A DNA stretch of 64,000 nucleotides. Origin: Polaribacter sp. (lineage in GTDB: Bacteria > Bacteroidota > Bacteroidia > Flavobacteriales > Flavobacteriaceae). The first letter of the stretch is position 1. Each line of letters starts with the position of its first letter. The translations under genes and the position numbers were made by a program. The stretch is taken from NCBI RefSeq assembly GCF_024639685.1, contig NZ_JAHEHX010000003.1, positions 62,001-126,000 of the forward strand, in the 5' to 3' direction. Positions 46,103 to 55,379 of the stretch are shown here, piece by piece. A model generated the notes under the pieces. It made no database searches. It was not told the origin of the DNA and worked only from the letters and a program-made list of their open reading frames with translations.

Positions 46103-47458
46103 TTGAAAAAACGTTACTCCTTTTTAATAAAACCATTACAGATAGTTATAGATATTATACTAATCAACTCATTAGTGTATTTTATCTATGATAAAGAATT
46201 TTTTAATTTTTCATTCTTATCATACATTACACTTTTTTGGATTGTAATTTCTTATTTTTTAGGATTTTATAGAGTGTATAGGCATACACGATTTTTAAGA
46301 ATCCTTACTTTATTAGGAAAACAGTTTTTAATTTTTGTGCTAGGTTATTTTGCTTATTTTGGAATATTTAGAGAAGGAGATGTAGTGCATAATCAATTTT
46401 TGATTTTGTCTTTAATTGTTGGGAGTATATCCATTGTTAAGTTTTTTTCTTTTATTCTCCTAAAAAAATATAGATCTTTAGGTAATAATTTTAGAACTAC
46501 TGTGGTTGTGGGTTATGACCAATCCTCAAAAAACATTATTAAACTTTTTAAAAGTAAATCTAATTTAGGTTACAAGTTCTTAGGGTTTTTCACTGAAAAG
46601 AAATATAAGAACAAAGAATATTTAGGGAATTTTGAAGAAGTATTTGAGTTTATTGAAAATAATATTGTAGACGAAATATATTGTTCATTAAATGTTTTAA
46701 ATAAAGAACAAATTAAAAGAATAAATAAATTTGCGCTAGAAAAAGACGTTGTTTTAAAATTGATTCCAGAAACTGACGAATTGTATAGTAAAAATCAAAG
46801 TGTAGAGTTTTATGATGATACACTTATGGTATTGAATGTTAATAAACTTCCCTTTGAGTTCGAGGAAAGTTTTTATATCAAGAGGATTTTTGATATTTTC
46901 TTTTCGCTTTTTGTAATTATTTTTCTACTATCTTGGTTAATTCCAATTATTTGGTTTTTTGTAAAACTTGAATCAAAAGGATCTTTAATATTTATGCAAA
47001 AAAGAGAAGGTATTAATGGACAAGAATTTGTTTGCTATAAATTTAGATCTATGAAAATTAATGATTTATCAGACAAAGTTCACGCAACAAAAAATGACAC
47101 AAGAGTTACAAAAACTGGTGCTTTTCTTAGAAAAACTAGTATAGATGAATTACCGCAGTTTTTTAATGTTTTAAAGGGTGATATGAGTGTTGTTGGACCT
47201 AGACCACATATAGAAAGTTTGTCTTTAGAATATCAAAAAGATGTGGAAGATTATTTAAAAAGACATATCGTAAAACCAGGTATAACAGGGTTAGCTCAAG
47301 TAAGTGGTTATAGAGGTGAAATAAAAAACAAATCTGATATTAAAAACAGGGTGCGTTTTGATATTTTTTACATAGAAAATTGGTCTTTTTTATTAGACAT
47401 AAAAATTATAATACAAACTGTTTTAAATATTTTTAAAGGAGAAGATAAAGCCTATTAA
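46103..47458 (+). CDS. Undecaprenyl-phosphate sugar phosphotransferase (WcaJ/WbaP type)
   Basis: Initiating transferase of 451 residues that puts the first sugar phosphate on undecaprenyl phosphate. Four N-terminal helices, a CoA-binding-like domain (VVVGYDQSSKNIIKLF), a fifth membrane helix (about 265-290) after KRIFDIFFS, and the catalytic bacterial sugar transferase domain with FMQKREG, YKFRSM, SIDELPQFFNVLKGDMS and VGPRP are all present. The start codon is TTG; no ATG lies nearby. Followed 2 bases later by the GT2 gene. Confidence 0.93.
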   Translation: MKKRYSFLIKPLQIVIDIILINSLVYFIYDKEFFNFSFLSYITLFWIVISYFLGFYRVYRHTRFLRILTLLGKQFLIFVLGYFAYFGIFREGDVVHNQFLILSLIVGSISIVKFFSFILLKKYRSLGNNFRTTVVVGYDQSSKNIIKLFKSKSNLGYKFLGFFTEKKYKNKEYLGNFEEVFEFIENNIVDEIYCSLNVLNKEQIKRINKFALEKDVVLKLIPETDELYSKNQSVEFYDDTLMVLNVNKLPFEFEESFYIKRIFDIFFSLFVIIFLLSWLIPIIWFFVKLESKGSLIFMQKREGINGQEFVCYKFRSMKINDLSDKVHATKNDTRVTKTGAFLRKTSIDELPQFFNVLKGDMSVVGPRPHIESLSLEYQKDVEDYLKRHIVKPGITGLAQVSGYRGEIKNKSDIKNRVRFDIFYIENWSFLLDIKIIIQTVLNIFKGEDKAY

Positions 47459-47460
47459 AA

Positions 47461-48201
47461 ATGATTTCAGCCTCAATTGTTTTATATAATACCAACCTTG
47501 AAACGCTTCAAAATACAGTTTACTCTTTTTTAAAAACACCCATACCAAAAAAATTATATTTAATAGACAATTCGAAAACGTCAAAGTTAAAAAAACATTT
47601 TTTACACAAAGAAATCGAATATATTTTTTTAGGTCAAAATATTGGTTTCGGTAGTGCGCATAATCTGGTTTTACACAAACTTACATCAGAATTTCATTTG
47701 ATACTTAACCCAGATGTTGAATTTTCTGGACATGTTATACCCTCGTTAATTAAGAAATTAAAAACAACAGAAAACACCTCGTTTATTAGTCCAAAGGTTT
47801 TGAACTCAGATAAAACTTTGCAATATGTTTGCAGAAAACATCCTACATTTTTAAACTTACTCAATAGGAAATTAAAATTTTCGAAAAAACAAATTGAAAA
47901 AAATCAATATCAGCATAAAGATGTAAATGAAGCATTTAATCCCGAATTTATTCACGGTTGTTTTATGCTTTTTAAAACAAAATATTTTAAAAAATTAAAA
48001 GGTTTTGATGAACGTTATTTCTTGTATTTAGAAGATGCAGATTTATGCCGAAAAATAGAAATACAGTCTCAAAAAATACTTTATTTTCCTGATGTACATA
48101 TTGTTCATCAGCATCAAAAAGGATCTTCAAAAAAAATAAAATTGTTTTTTTACCATGTTTCATCAGCAATTAGATATTTTTTAAAGTGGGGTTTTAGGTA
48201 G
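47461..48201 (+). CDS. Family 2 glycosyltransferase (rhamnosyltransferase-like)
   Basis: A 246-residue GT-A enzyme of the WbbL/rhamnosyltransferase branch: SIVLYNTNLETLQ, then LIDNS, the NIGFGSAHN signature of this branch, NPDVEF as metal-binding DxD equivalent, and GFDERYFLYLEDADLCRK. Together with rfbBAC it suggests a deoxyhexose donor, though rfbD is missing. It is the last gene of the polysaccharide locus. Confidence 0.88.
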   Translation: MISASIVLYNTNLETLQNTVYSFLKTPIPKKLYLIDNSKTSKLKKHFLHKEIEYIFLGQNIGFGSAHNLVLHKLTSEFHLILNPDVEFSGHVIPSLIKKLKTTENTSFISPKVLNSDKTLQYVCRKHPTFLNLLNRKLKFSKKQIEKNQYQHKDVNEAFNPEFIHGCFMLFKTKYFKKLKGFDERYFLYLEDADLCRKIEIQSQKILYFPDVHIVHQHQKGSSKKIKLFFYHVSSAIRYFLKWGFR

Positions 48202-48217
48202 CCAATTTTATTTAAAA

Positions 48218-48225
48218 TATATTTG
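48218..48225 (+). promoter_or_regulatory. -7 promoter box for purD
   Basis: TATATTTG matches TAnnTTTG, 20 bases before ATG 48246. It marks the end of the polysaccharide transcript and a fresh start for purD. Confidence 0.5.
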
Positions 48226-48245
48226 CAATCCATAAATTAATTACC

Positions 48246-49520
48246 ATGAATATTTTAATATTAGGTTCTGGAGGAAGAGAACACGCTTTTACATTAAAAC
48301 TAGTTGAAAGCTCAAAAGTAAATAAAGTTTTTGTAGTACCAGGAAATGCTGGTACCGCTAAAATTGCAACAAATGTGACAATTAGTCCTACTGATTTTGA
48401 AGCTATAAAAAGTACAGTTTTAGAGAATGATATTAAGATGGTAGTTGTTGGCCCAGAAGCACCTTTAGTAAGTGGTGTTCACGATTTCTTCTTGGCAGAT
48501 AATCAGTTAAAAGATATTCCAGTTATTGGGCCTAAAAAAGATGGTGCTTTGCTAGAAGGATCTAAAGATTTTTCTAAACAATTTATGGAAAACCACAATG
48601 TACCAACTGCAAAGTATAAATCTTTTAATAACAATAATTTAGAAAAAGGTTATACCTTTTTAGAAACTTTAGAACCACCTTATGTTTTAAAAGCAGACGG
48701 TTTAGCTGCTGGTAAAGGTGTTTTAATTTTAAATTCTTTAGAAGAAGCCAAATTTGAGTTGAAAGAGATGGTTTCGAACCAAAAGTTTGGAGAGGCTTCA
48801 TTAACAGTAGTTATAGAAGAGTTTTTAAAAGGTATAGAATTATCAGTATTTGTTTTAACTGATGGTAAAAACTATAAAATTCTACCTTCAGCTAAAGATT
48901 ATAAAAGAATCGGAGAAGGCGATGTTGGTTTAAATACTGGTGGAATGGGTGCAATATCACCTGTTCCTTTTGCTGATGATGCATTCCTAGATAAGGTTGA
49001 AGAACTTGTTGTAAAACCAACTATTGCTGGACTCCAAAAAGAAGGTATAGATTACAGAGGATTTATTTTTATAGGTTTAATGAACGATAACGGAAATCCT
49101 TCTGTAGTTGAATATAATGTAAGAATGGGTGACCCAGAGACTGAGGTTGTTTTACCAAGAATAGAGTCAGATTTATTTGAATTATTTGATGGTGTTGCCA
49201 ATCAAACTTTAAATGAAAAATCTTTTTCAGTTACGAAACAAACTGCAACAACTGTAATGCTAGTTTCAGGAGGATACCCTGAAGCCTATCAAAAAAATAA
49301 AGAGATTAGTGGCTTAGAAAATGTGGTAAATTCAACCGTATTTCATGGAGGTACTTCTTTAGATAATAATAAAGTTGTAACCAGTGGAGGGAGAGTAATG
49401 GCTATTACTTCTTTTGGAGATTCTATTCAAGAAGCATTAGATAAATCTTATGATAGTATTGAAAAGATTTCTTTTGATGATATGAATTATAGAAAAGATA
49501 TTGGTTTCGATTTAGTCTAG
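48246..49520 (+). CDS. purD: Phosphoribosylamine-glycine ligase
   Basis: ATP-grasp enzyme of 424 residues for the second step of purine synthesis. It opens with ILILGSGGREHAF and shows VVGPEAPLVSG, the lid GLAAGKGVL, and VEYNVRMGDPETE, all diagnostic. Monocistronic; it converges on the histidine kinase gene with 3 bases between. Confidence 0.96.
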   Translation: MNILILGSGGREHAFTLKLVESSKVNKVFVVPGNAGTAKIATNVTISPTDFEAIKSTVLENDIKMVVVGPEAPLVSGVHDFFLADNQLKDIPVIGPKKDGALLEGSKDFSKQFMENHNVPTAKYKSFNNNNLEKGYTFLETLEPPYVLKADGLAAGKGVLILNSLEEAKFELKEMVSNQKFGEASLTVVIEEFLKGIELSVFVLTDGKNYKILPSAKDYKRIGEGDVGLNTGGMGAISPVPFADDAFLDKVEELVVKPTIAGLQKEGIDYRGFIFIGLMNDNGNPSVVEYNVRMGDPETEVVLPRIESDLFELFDGVANQTLNEKSFSVTKQTATTVMLVSGGYPEAYQKNKEISGLENVVNSTVFHGGTSLDNNKVVTSGGRVMAITSFGDSIQEALDKSYDSIEKISFDDMNYRKDIGFDLV

Positions 49521-49523
49521 AAA

Positions 49524-50564
49524 TTAACTTGCTTTTTCTAACGTAAATGAAAATTCTGAACCTCTTCCAAATGTACTTTTAAGCAGTATATTTTCATCAT
49601 GTGCTTCAATGATATGTTTTACTATAGAAAGTCCAAGACCTGAACCACCCTGTTCTCTAGATCTACTCTGGTCCACTCTGTAAAAACGCTCAAATAAACG
49701 AGAGATATGTTCTTTTTTAATTCCTTCTCCATTGTCTATTACTTTGATAATAAATTTTTTGTCTGAGTAACTTTCTACTCCAACAAAAGTAGTTCCGTTT
49801 GGATTGCCATATTTGATAGAATTTACCACTAAATTTATCAATACTTGTTCAATTTTTTCAATATCACCTTTCACAAAGACTGGGAATTCATATATTTTAT
49901 CAAATTTTAAAGAAATATTTCGTTTTTTTGCTTTCATTTCAAATAAATCGAACACATTCTGAATGAGTTCAAGAATATTAAAAACTTCTATATTTAAATT
50001 AGTTCCTTCGTTTTCTAATTTTGCAATCATATCCAAATCTTTAATAACAGCCACCAACCTTTCAACTCCCTTATTGGCTCTATTTAGATATTTCATTCTA
50101 ATTTCTTTGTCATTAACAGCACCTTCAAGAAGGGTTAAAATATAACCTTGAACGGTAAAAAGAGGTGTTTTTAATTCATGAGCTACATTTCCTAAAAAGT
50201 CTCTCCTGAAAGAGTCTCTTTCTGTTAAACTTTTTATTTCTAAACGTTTACCTTCAACAAACTTTTGCATGCTTTTAGAAAGTTTATCGATATCTGTTGT
50301 AGCGGATTCTCTTTTCAAATCATTAACATTAAGAATAGAAACTTCTTGATAAATTTTTTTTAATCTTCTGTAAATAAAGTGTTCAGCCCTATATTGAATA
50401 ATAAAAAAGGAAATTAAAAAAAGAAAGATAATAGAAACCAGAATACTCCCAATACCAAAATCTTTTTGAATCATGTAGTAGGATATAGAAGAGATTATAA
50501 CTGCTAACAGTGTTAAGTATACTGCAGATAATAGTGCGTAGGAATATGTTTTTTTGAGTCTCAA
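49524..50564 (-). CDS. Sensor histidine kinase (PhoR-like)
   Basis: A 346-residue kinase with two membrane helices (about 10-31 and 38-57) separated by only some six residues, so there is no periplasmic sensor domain. The H-box FLGNVAHELKTP has His129, and the ATPase domain shows INLVVNSIKYG, DNGEGI and GGSGLGLSIV. Signals are probably sensed in the membrane or cytoplasm. TTG start, 13 bases after the response-regulator gene; the pair is one operon. PhoR is the closest analogue by order and motifs, but phosphate control is not shown. Confidence 0.9.
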   Translation of the reverse strand: MRLKKTYSYALLSAVYLTLLAVIISSISYYMIQKDFGIGSILVSIIFLFLISFFIIQYRAEHFIYRRLKKIYQEVSILNVNDLKRESATTDIDKLSKSMQKFVEGKRLEIKSLTERDSFRRDFLGNVAHELKTPLFTVQGYILTLLEGAVNDKEIRMKYLNRANKGVERLVAVIKDLDMIAKLENEGTNLNIEVFNILELIQNVFDLFEMKAKKRNISLKFDKIYEFPVFVKGDIEKIEQVLINLVVNSIKYGNPNGTTFVGVESYSDKKFIIKVIDNGEGIKKEHISRLFERFYRVDQSRSREQGGSGLGLSIVKHIIEAHDENILLKSTFGRGSEFSFTLEKAS

Positions 50565-50577
50565 CGAAAAATTATTT

Positions 50578-51267
50578 TTAATCCTTTAATACAAATTTAT
50601 ATCCAACACCTTTAACAGTTTTAAAGTGGTCGTCTCCAATTTTTTCTCTTAATTTTCTAATATGGACATCTATTGTTCTTCCACCAACAACTACTTCGTT
50701 ACCCCAAACAGTATCTAAAATTACCTCTCTTTTAAATACTTTACTTGGTTTTGAAGTTAATAAAGAAAAAAGTTCGAACTCCTTTCTTGGAAGCGCTATT
50801 TTTTTACCTGCTTTATAAACTACATACTCATCTCTATCAATTACAATATCACCAATTTTAAGCGTTTCTTCACTCTCTTCATCAGATTTTAGCCTGCGTA
50901 ATAAAGATTTCATTTTACTTATTAAAACTTTTGGTTTTATTGGTTTTGTAATGTAGTCGTCTGCACCTGCTTCAAAGCCAGCGACTTGAGAATAGTCTTC
51001 GCCTCTCGCTGTTAAAAAAGCAATAATTACATTTTCTAAAGATTTTATTTTCCTAATCTTTTCACATGCTTCAATACCATCCATTTCTGGCATCATAATA
51101 TCTAATAGGATAAGATGTGGGGTGTTTTTCTTTGCAGATTTTATTGCTTCTAATCCATTTTCAGCAGTAAAAACTTGATAACCTTCATTTTTTAAATTGT
51201 AACCAATAATTTCTAAAATATCTGGTTCATCGTCTACTAATAATATTTTTACATCACCTTTATTCAT
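50578..51267 (-). CDS. OmpR/PhoB-family response regulator
   Basis: A 229-residue regulator. The receiver domain has the acidic pair in LLVDDEPD, phospho-acceptor Asp56 in LLDIMMPEMDG, Thr in LTARGED and Lys in ITKPIKP; the C-terminal winged helix has RKEFELFSLL, GGRTIDVHIRKLREKIG and VKGVGYKF. ATG 51267 is chosen: an upstream TTG at 51291 lies inside the likely promoter box. First gene of the two-component operon. Confidence 0.93.
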   Translation of the reverse strand: MNKGDVKILLVDDEPDILEIIGYNLKNEGYQVFTAENGLEAIKSAKKNTPHLILLDIMMPEMDGIEACEKIRKIKSLENVIIAFLTARGEDYSQVAGFEAGADDYITKPIKPKVLISKMKSLLRRLKSDEESEETLKIGDIVIDRDEYVVYKAGKKIALPRKEFELFSLLTSKPSKVFKREVILDTVWGNEVVVGGRTIDVHIRKLREKIGDDHFKTVKGVGYKFVLKD

Positions 51268-51288
51268 AATATATTCTTTATATTGAAT

Positions 51289-51296
51289 CAAAAATA
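51289..51296 (-). promoter_or_regulatory. -7 promoter box for the two-component operon
   Basis: On the minus strand TATTTTTG matches TAnnTTTG, 21 bases before ATG 51267. No clear -33 TTTG is seen. Confidence 0.4.
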
Positions 51297-51356
51297 ACGA
51301 TTAATATTCTATATTTAAGACTACTTAACAATCATTTAATCTTAACTAGGTTATTT

Positions 51357-51560
51357 GTGCTTAATAACATAACAATTACTAGTAATAGTGCTGAAGTTAA
51401 AAATGTTTCAATTTTTAATGTTTTAGGTAAAAATGTTTTATCTACATCTGTTTCTAGTAACAGAGCAGAAATTAATACTTCATTATTATCATCAGGAATT
51501 TATATTATTAAAGTTCAAGAAGGGGTTAATACTGCAACTTCTAAGTTGGTAATTAAATAA
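51357..51560 (+). pseudogene. Orphan type A T9SS sorting-domain fragment
   Basis: About 67 codons that read as the last part of a Por secretion C-terminal domain: ITITSNSAEVKNVSIFNVLGK, then LSSGIYIIKVQEG and a final SKLVIK. There is no passenger protein, no YPNP opening of the domain and no signal peptide; upstream in-frame codons to about 51291 show no similarity to the domain. It could not be exported by itself, so it is most likely the surviving 3' end of a deleted secreted-protein gene. A real terminator still follows it. Confidence 0.7.
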
Positions 51561-51583
51561 TTTTTTTACTTTCATATCAATAC

Positions 51584-51617
51584 AAAAGCTATGAATTTTC
51601 AGAGCTTTTTCTTTTTT
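51584..51617 (+). terminator. Terminator after the sorting-domain fragment
   Basis: AAAAGCTaTGA (51584-51594) pairs with TCAgAGCTTTT (51599-51609) around a 4-base loop, followed by a T-rich run. Confidence 0.75.
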
Positions 51618-51648
51618 ACTATATTTATAAAAAAGAAATTATATTGCT

Positions 51649-52368
51649 ATGAATTTAACCTATCAATTAAATGATATCTTATTTTTAGATATTGAAACTG
51701 TACCTCAAGAAGAGTATTGGTCATTATTATCAGAAGAAACTCAACATTTATTTGAAGCTAAAACAAAATACCAAAGAAAAGAAGAATTTACTGCAGAAGA
51801 GTTTTATAATAGAGCAGGAATTTGGGCTGAGTTTGGTAAAATAGTTTGTATATCTGTTGGCTATTTTAACAATAAAAATAAGACAAAACAATTAAGAATT
51901 CGTTCTTTTTTTGGTGATGATGAGCATAAGATTCTTACCGATTTTAAACAATTATTAGACAAGCATTTTGCTAAAAAGTCGAATATTTTGTGTGCACATA
52001 ATGGAAAAGAATTTGATTTTCCATTTATAGCTAGAAGAATGATTGTGCATCAAATAGAGTTACCTCAAAAACTGAATTTATTTGGTAAAAAACCATGGGA
52101 AGTTCCTCATCTTGACACTTTAGAGCTTTGGAAATTTGGCGATTTTAAACATTACACGTCTTTAAAATTACTGACATCAATTTTAGGTATTCCGTCTCCT
52201 AAAGATGATATTGATGGCAGTGAAGTAGCTAAAGTTTATTATCAAGAAAAAGACTTACAAAGAATTGTAACTTATTGCGAGAAAGATACAGTTGCTATTG
52301 CACAAATATTATTAAGATTTAATAATCAAAAAATTATTACAAATAAGGAAATTGTTAGTATAGATTAA
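51649..52368 (+). CDS. Predicted 3'-5' exonuclease, PolB exonuclease-like
   Basis: A 239-residue DnaQ-fold nuclease of the group related to the exonuclease domain of family B polymerases. Acidic motifs are FLDIETV (Exo I), CAHNGKEFDFPFI (Exo II) and TYCEKDTVAIA (Exo III, with Tyr before the Asp). No polymerase domain is attached. It probably acts in DNA repair or RNA/DNA end trimming. It converges on the ABC-F gene with a 4-base overlap. Confidence 0.85.
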   Translation: MNLTYQLNDILFLDIETVPQEEYWSLLSEETQHLFEAKTKYQRKEEFTAEEFYNRAGIWAEFGKIVCISVGYFNNKNKTKQLRIRSFFGDDEHKILTDFKQLLDKHFAKKSNILCAHNGKEFDFPFIARRMIVHQIELPQKLNLFGKKPWEVPHLDTLELWKFGDFKHYTSLKLLTSILGIPSPKDDIDGSEVAKVYYQEKDLQRIVTYCEKDTVAIAQILLRFNNQKIITNKEIVSID

Positions 52369-54233
52369 CTTTCTAGTTTCATAGATAGTTCTAACCAGCG
52401 TTCTTCTTTTTGTTCCAAATCATTTATAATTTGCTTTAATTCTTCAGATTTCTTGGCAATATTTTCTTCTGCAATCTCAACATTTAGAAATTGCTTTTCA
52501 ATGCGTTCTTTCTGATTTTGTAATCGCTGAATTTCGTCTTCTAAAGCACCAAATTCTCTTTTCTCATTATAGCTTAATGAGTTTTTTTGAGATTTAGTTT
52601 CAGCATGTTTTACTTCAGTTTTTACATTTGAAATTTCTTCTTGCTCATATGGATTTGAGTTTTCATACGCTCTAAAGTCTGAATAGTTTCCAGGAAAGTT
52701 CTCTACAATTCCATCACCTCTAAATACAAAAAGCGCATCAACTATTTTATCCATAAAATACCTGTCATGTGAAACCACCATTAAGTTCCCTGGATAATCT
52801 AATAGAAAATTTTCTAATACATTTAAAGTAACCACATCTAAATCATTCGTTGGTTCATCTAAAATTAAAAAGTTTGGATTTTGAATTAAAACAGCACACA
52901 AATACAAGCGCTTTTGTTCGCCTCCAGAAAGTTTTTCTACAAAATCATACTGTTTTTTTTTATCAAATAAAAATCGTTCTAGTAGCTGTGAGGCAGATAT
53001 TTTTCTGCCTTTTGTAAGCGGAATAAATTCACCAAACTCCTTTATTACTTCAATTACCTTTTGACCTTCTTTTATAGCAATTCCAGATTGTGTATAATAT
53101 CCAAATTTTACAGTTTCACCAACAACAACTTTTCCACCATCAACAGGATTGTTTTGAGTAATAATATTTAAAAAAGACGATTTTCCAGTCCCATTCTTTC
53201 CTATAATACCAATACGTTCTCCGCGTTTAAAAACATAATCAAAACCATCTAAAATAACTTTATCTCCATAAGATTTTTTTAGTTTATGAAGTTCAAGAAT
53301 TTTACTTCCTAAACGTTCCATATTTATCTCCAATTGAACTTTATGGTCTTTTCTTCGTTGATGTGCTTTTTCTTTAATTTGATGGAAATCATCTATTCTA
53401 GATTTAGATTTTGTAGTTCTTGCTTTTGGCTGTTTTCGCATCCAATCTAACTCTTTCTTAAAGAGATTTTTAGCTTTTTCTGTAGTAACCTTTTCAAGCT
53501 GAATTCGTTCTTCCTTTTTTTCTAAGTAATAAGAATAATTTCCTTTATACTTATATATTTTACCATGATCTAATTCTAAAATTTCATTACAAACTCGTTC
53601 CAAAAAGTAACGATCATGAGTAACCATAAATAGGGTGATTTTTTCTTTTGCAAAAAAATCTTCCAGCCACTCAATCATTTCTAAATCAAGGTGATTTGTA
53701 GGCTCATCGAGTATTAATAAATCAGGCTTACTAATTAAAACAATTGCTAAAGACAGTCTTTTTCTTTGACCTCCAGAAAGAGAAGAAATTTTCTGACTAA
53801 GATCGTCTAACTTTAATTTCGATAATATTTGTGTGTATTGTGTTTCAAAATCCCAAGCATTGTATTGGTCCATTAAATCAAATGCAGTTTGGTAAGCATC
53901 TGCATCATCAGGGTTTTTTAAGGCTTTTTCATATTGATTGATAATTGATAAAATTTTATTATCAGTATCAAATATGGTTTCTTCTATGGTTAAATTTGGG
54001 TTTAGATTTTCGTTTTGAGCTAAATAAGCTATTGAAATATCCTTTCTGCTCACAATTTGTCCGGTATCAGAACTATCTAACCCAGCTATAATATTTAGAA
54101 TTGACGTTTTACCTGTTCCGTTTTTAGCAACAAAAGCTATTTTTTGATCTTTATTTACACCAAAAGAGATGTTTTCAAATAAAATGCGTTCGCCATAGGA
54201 TTTTGATATATTTTCAACAGAAAGATAGTTCAC
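52365..54233 (-). CDS. ABC-F family ATPase (Uup-like)
   Basis: A 622-residue soluble protein with two ABC ATPase domains and no membrane segments. Both domains have signatures (LSGGQRKRLS, LSGGEQKRLY) and Walker B (LLILDEPTNHLD, FLILDEPTNDLD); the first Walker A reads AKNGTGKT, with Ala in place of the first Gly, the second is normal. A linker with KQPKARTTKSKSR joins them, and a C-terminal coiled coil (about 555-620) is like that of Uup. ABC-F proteins act on the ribosome; Uup is also linked to DNA repair. GTG start. Confidence 0.9.
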   Translation of the reverse strand: MNYLSVENISKSYGERILFENISFGVNKDQKIAFVAKNGTGKTSILNIIAGLDSSDTGQIVSRKDISIAYLAQNENLNPNLTIEETIFDTDNKILSIINQYEKALKNPDDADAYQTAFDLMDQYNAWDFETQYTQILSKLKLDDLSQKISSLSGGQRKRLSLAIVLISKPDLLILDEPTNHLDLEMIEWLEDFFAKEKITLFMVTHDRYFLERVCNEILELDHGKIYKYKGNYSYYLEKKEERIQLEKVTTEKAKNLFKKELDWMRKQPKARTTKSKSRIDDFHQIKEKAHQRRKDHKVQLEINMERLGSKILELHKLKKSYGDKVILDGFDYVFKRGERIGIIGKNGTGKSSFLNIITQNNPVDGGKVVVGETVKFGYYTQSGIAIKEGQKVIEVIKEFGEFIPLTKGRKISASQLLERFLFDKKKQYDFVEKLSGGEQKRLYLCAVLIQNPNFLILDEPTNDLDVVTLNVLENFLLDYPGNLMVVSHDRYFMDKIVDALFVFRGDGIVENFPGNYSDFRAYENSNPYEQEEISNVKTEVKHAETKSQKNSLSYNEKREFGALEDEIQRLQNQKERIEKQFLNVEIAEENIAKKSEELKQIINDLEQKEERWLELSMKLES

Positions 54234-54362
54234 AAATAGTATTTTTTAGTCCTACAAAGAAACAAAAAACCATACACTTAATTTGTCTTATTTTGATTTA
54301 AACAATTTTAAATTTCTACTATTTAATGCTATCTTGCATATATATAAATAAAAAAATAGTTT

Positions 54363-55379
54363 ATGAAAATTATCGTGCCAATGGCAGGTATAGGGTCTCG
54401 TTTAAGACCACACACGTTAACAGTTCCAAAACCATTAACAGTTATTGCAGGTAAGCCTATTGTACAGCGTTTGGTTGAGGATATAGCATCTGTAATAGAT
54501 GAAAAGATAGATGAGATTGCTTTTGTAATTGGTAGTAGAGCAAAAGGTTTTCCTACTGATACAGAAGAAAAATTGTTAAAAATTGCAGCTGAGTTAGGAG
54601 CAAAAGGGTCTGTGTATATTCAAGATACTGCTTTAGGTACAGCTCATGCAATATACTGCGCTAAAGAAGCCTTGAGTGGCCCTTGTGTTGTAGCTTATGC
54701 AGATACACTCTTTAAAGCTGATTTTACATTAGACGTGAATGCTGATGGTGCAATTTGGGTAAGTAAAGTAGAAAACCCAAGTGCCTTTGGAGTCGTAAAA
54801 TTAGAAGAAGGTATTATTACTGATTTTATAGAAAAGCCAAAAGAATTTGTTTCAGATTTAGCAATTATTGGGATATATTATTTTAAAAGTGGTGAGAAAC
54901 TTCTTGAGGAAATACAATATTTAATTGATAATGATTTAAAGGAGAATAATGAATATCAGTTAACTAACGTTCTAGAATCTTTAAAGCAACAAGGGGCTAA
55001 ATTTGTACCAGAAACTGTAAGTGCATGGATGGATTGTGGTAAAAAAGATCCAACTGTAGATACCAATAAACAAACTTTACATTTTGAGCATGAGGCTGGT
55101 AGTAATTTAGTTTCTGACGATGTTGTTTTACAAAATTCAGAAATTATACAACCTTGTTTTGTTGGTGAAAATGTGGTATTAAAAAACACAAAAATCGGTC
55201 CTTACGTTTCAATAGGTGAAAATAGTAGGGTTGAAAATTCTACGATTACAAACTCATTAATACAAACTAATGTAGCAGTTTCTAATGCAAAATTAGATAA
55301 TGCTATGATTGGTAATCATGCAAAATATAACGGAGAGTATACTTCTGTAAGTATAGGTGATTACACAGAATTAACTTAG
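54363..55379 (+). CDS. Sugar-phosphate nucleotidyltransferase with left-handed beta-helix
   Basis: A 338-residue enzyme: N-terminal nucleotidyltransferase domain with PMAGIGSRLRPHTLTVPKPL and metal-site VAYADTLF, then a C-terminal set of hexapeptide-like repeats (VLQNSEI, VVLKNTKIG, VENSTITNS). It resembles Bacteroidota GlmU-like or glucose-1-phosphate uridylyl/thymidylyl-transferases. The exact sugar is not certain. It heads an operon with three envelope genes; the next start codon shares no more than one base boundary with its stop. Confidence 0.85.
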   Translation: MKIIVPMAGIGSRLRPHTLTVPKPLTVIAGKPIVQRLVEDIASVIDEKIDEIAFVIGSRAKGFPTDTEEKLLKIAAELGAKGSVYIQDTALGTAHAIYCAKEALSGPCVVAYADTLFKADFTLDVNADGAIWVSKVENPSAFGVVKLEEGIITDFIEKPKEFVSDLAIIGIYYFKSGEKLLEEIQYLIDNDLKENNEYQLTNVLESLKQQGAKFVPETVSAWMDCGKKDPTVDTNKQTLHFEHEAGSNLVSDDVVLQNSEIIQPCFVGENVVLKNTKIGPYVSIGENSRVENSTITNSLIQTNVAVSNAKLDNAMIGNHAKYNGEYTSVSIGDYTELT

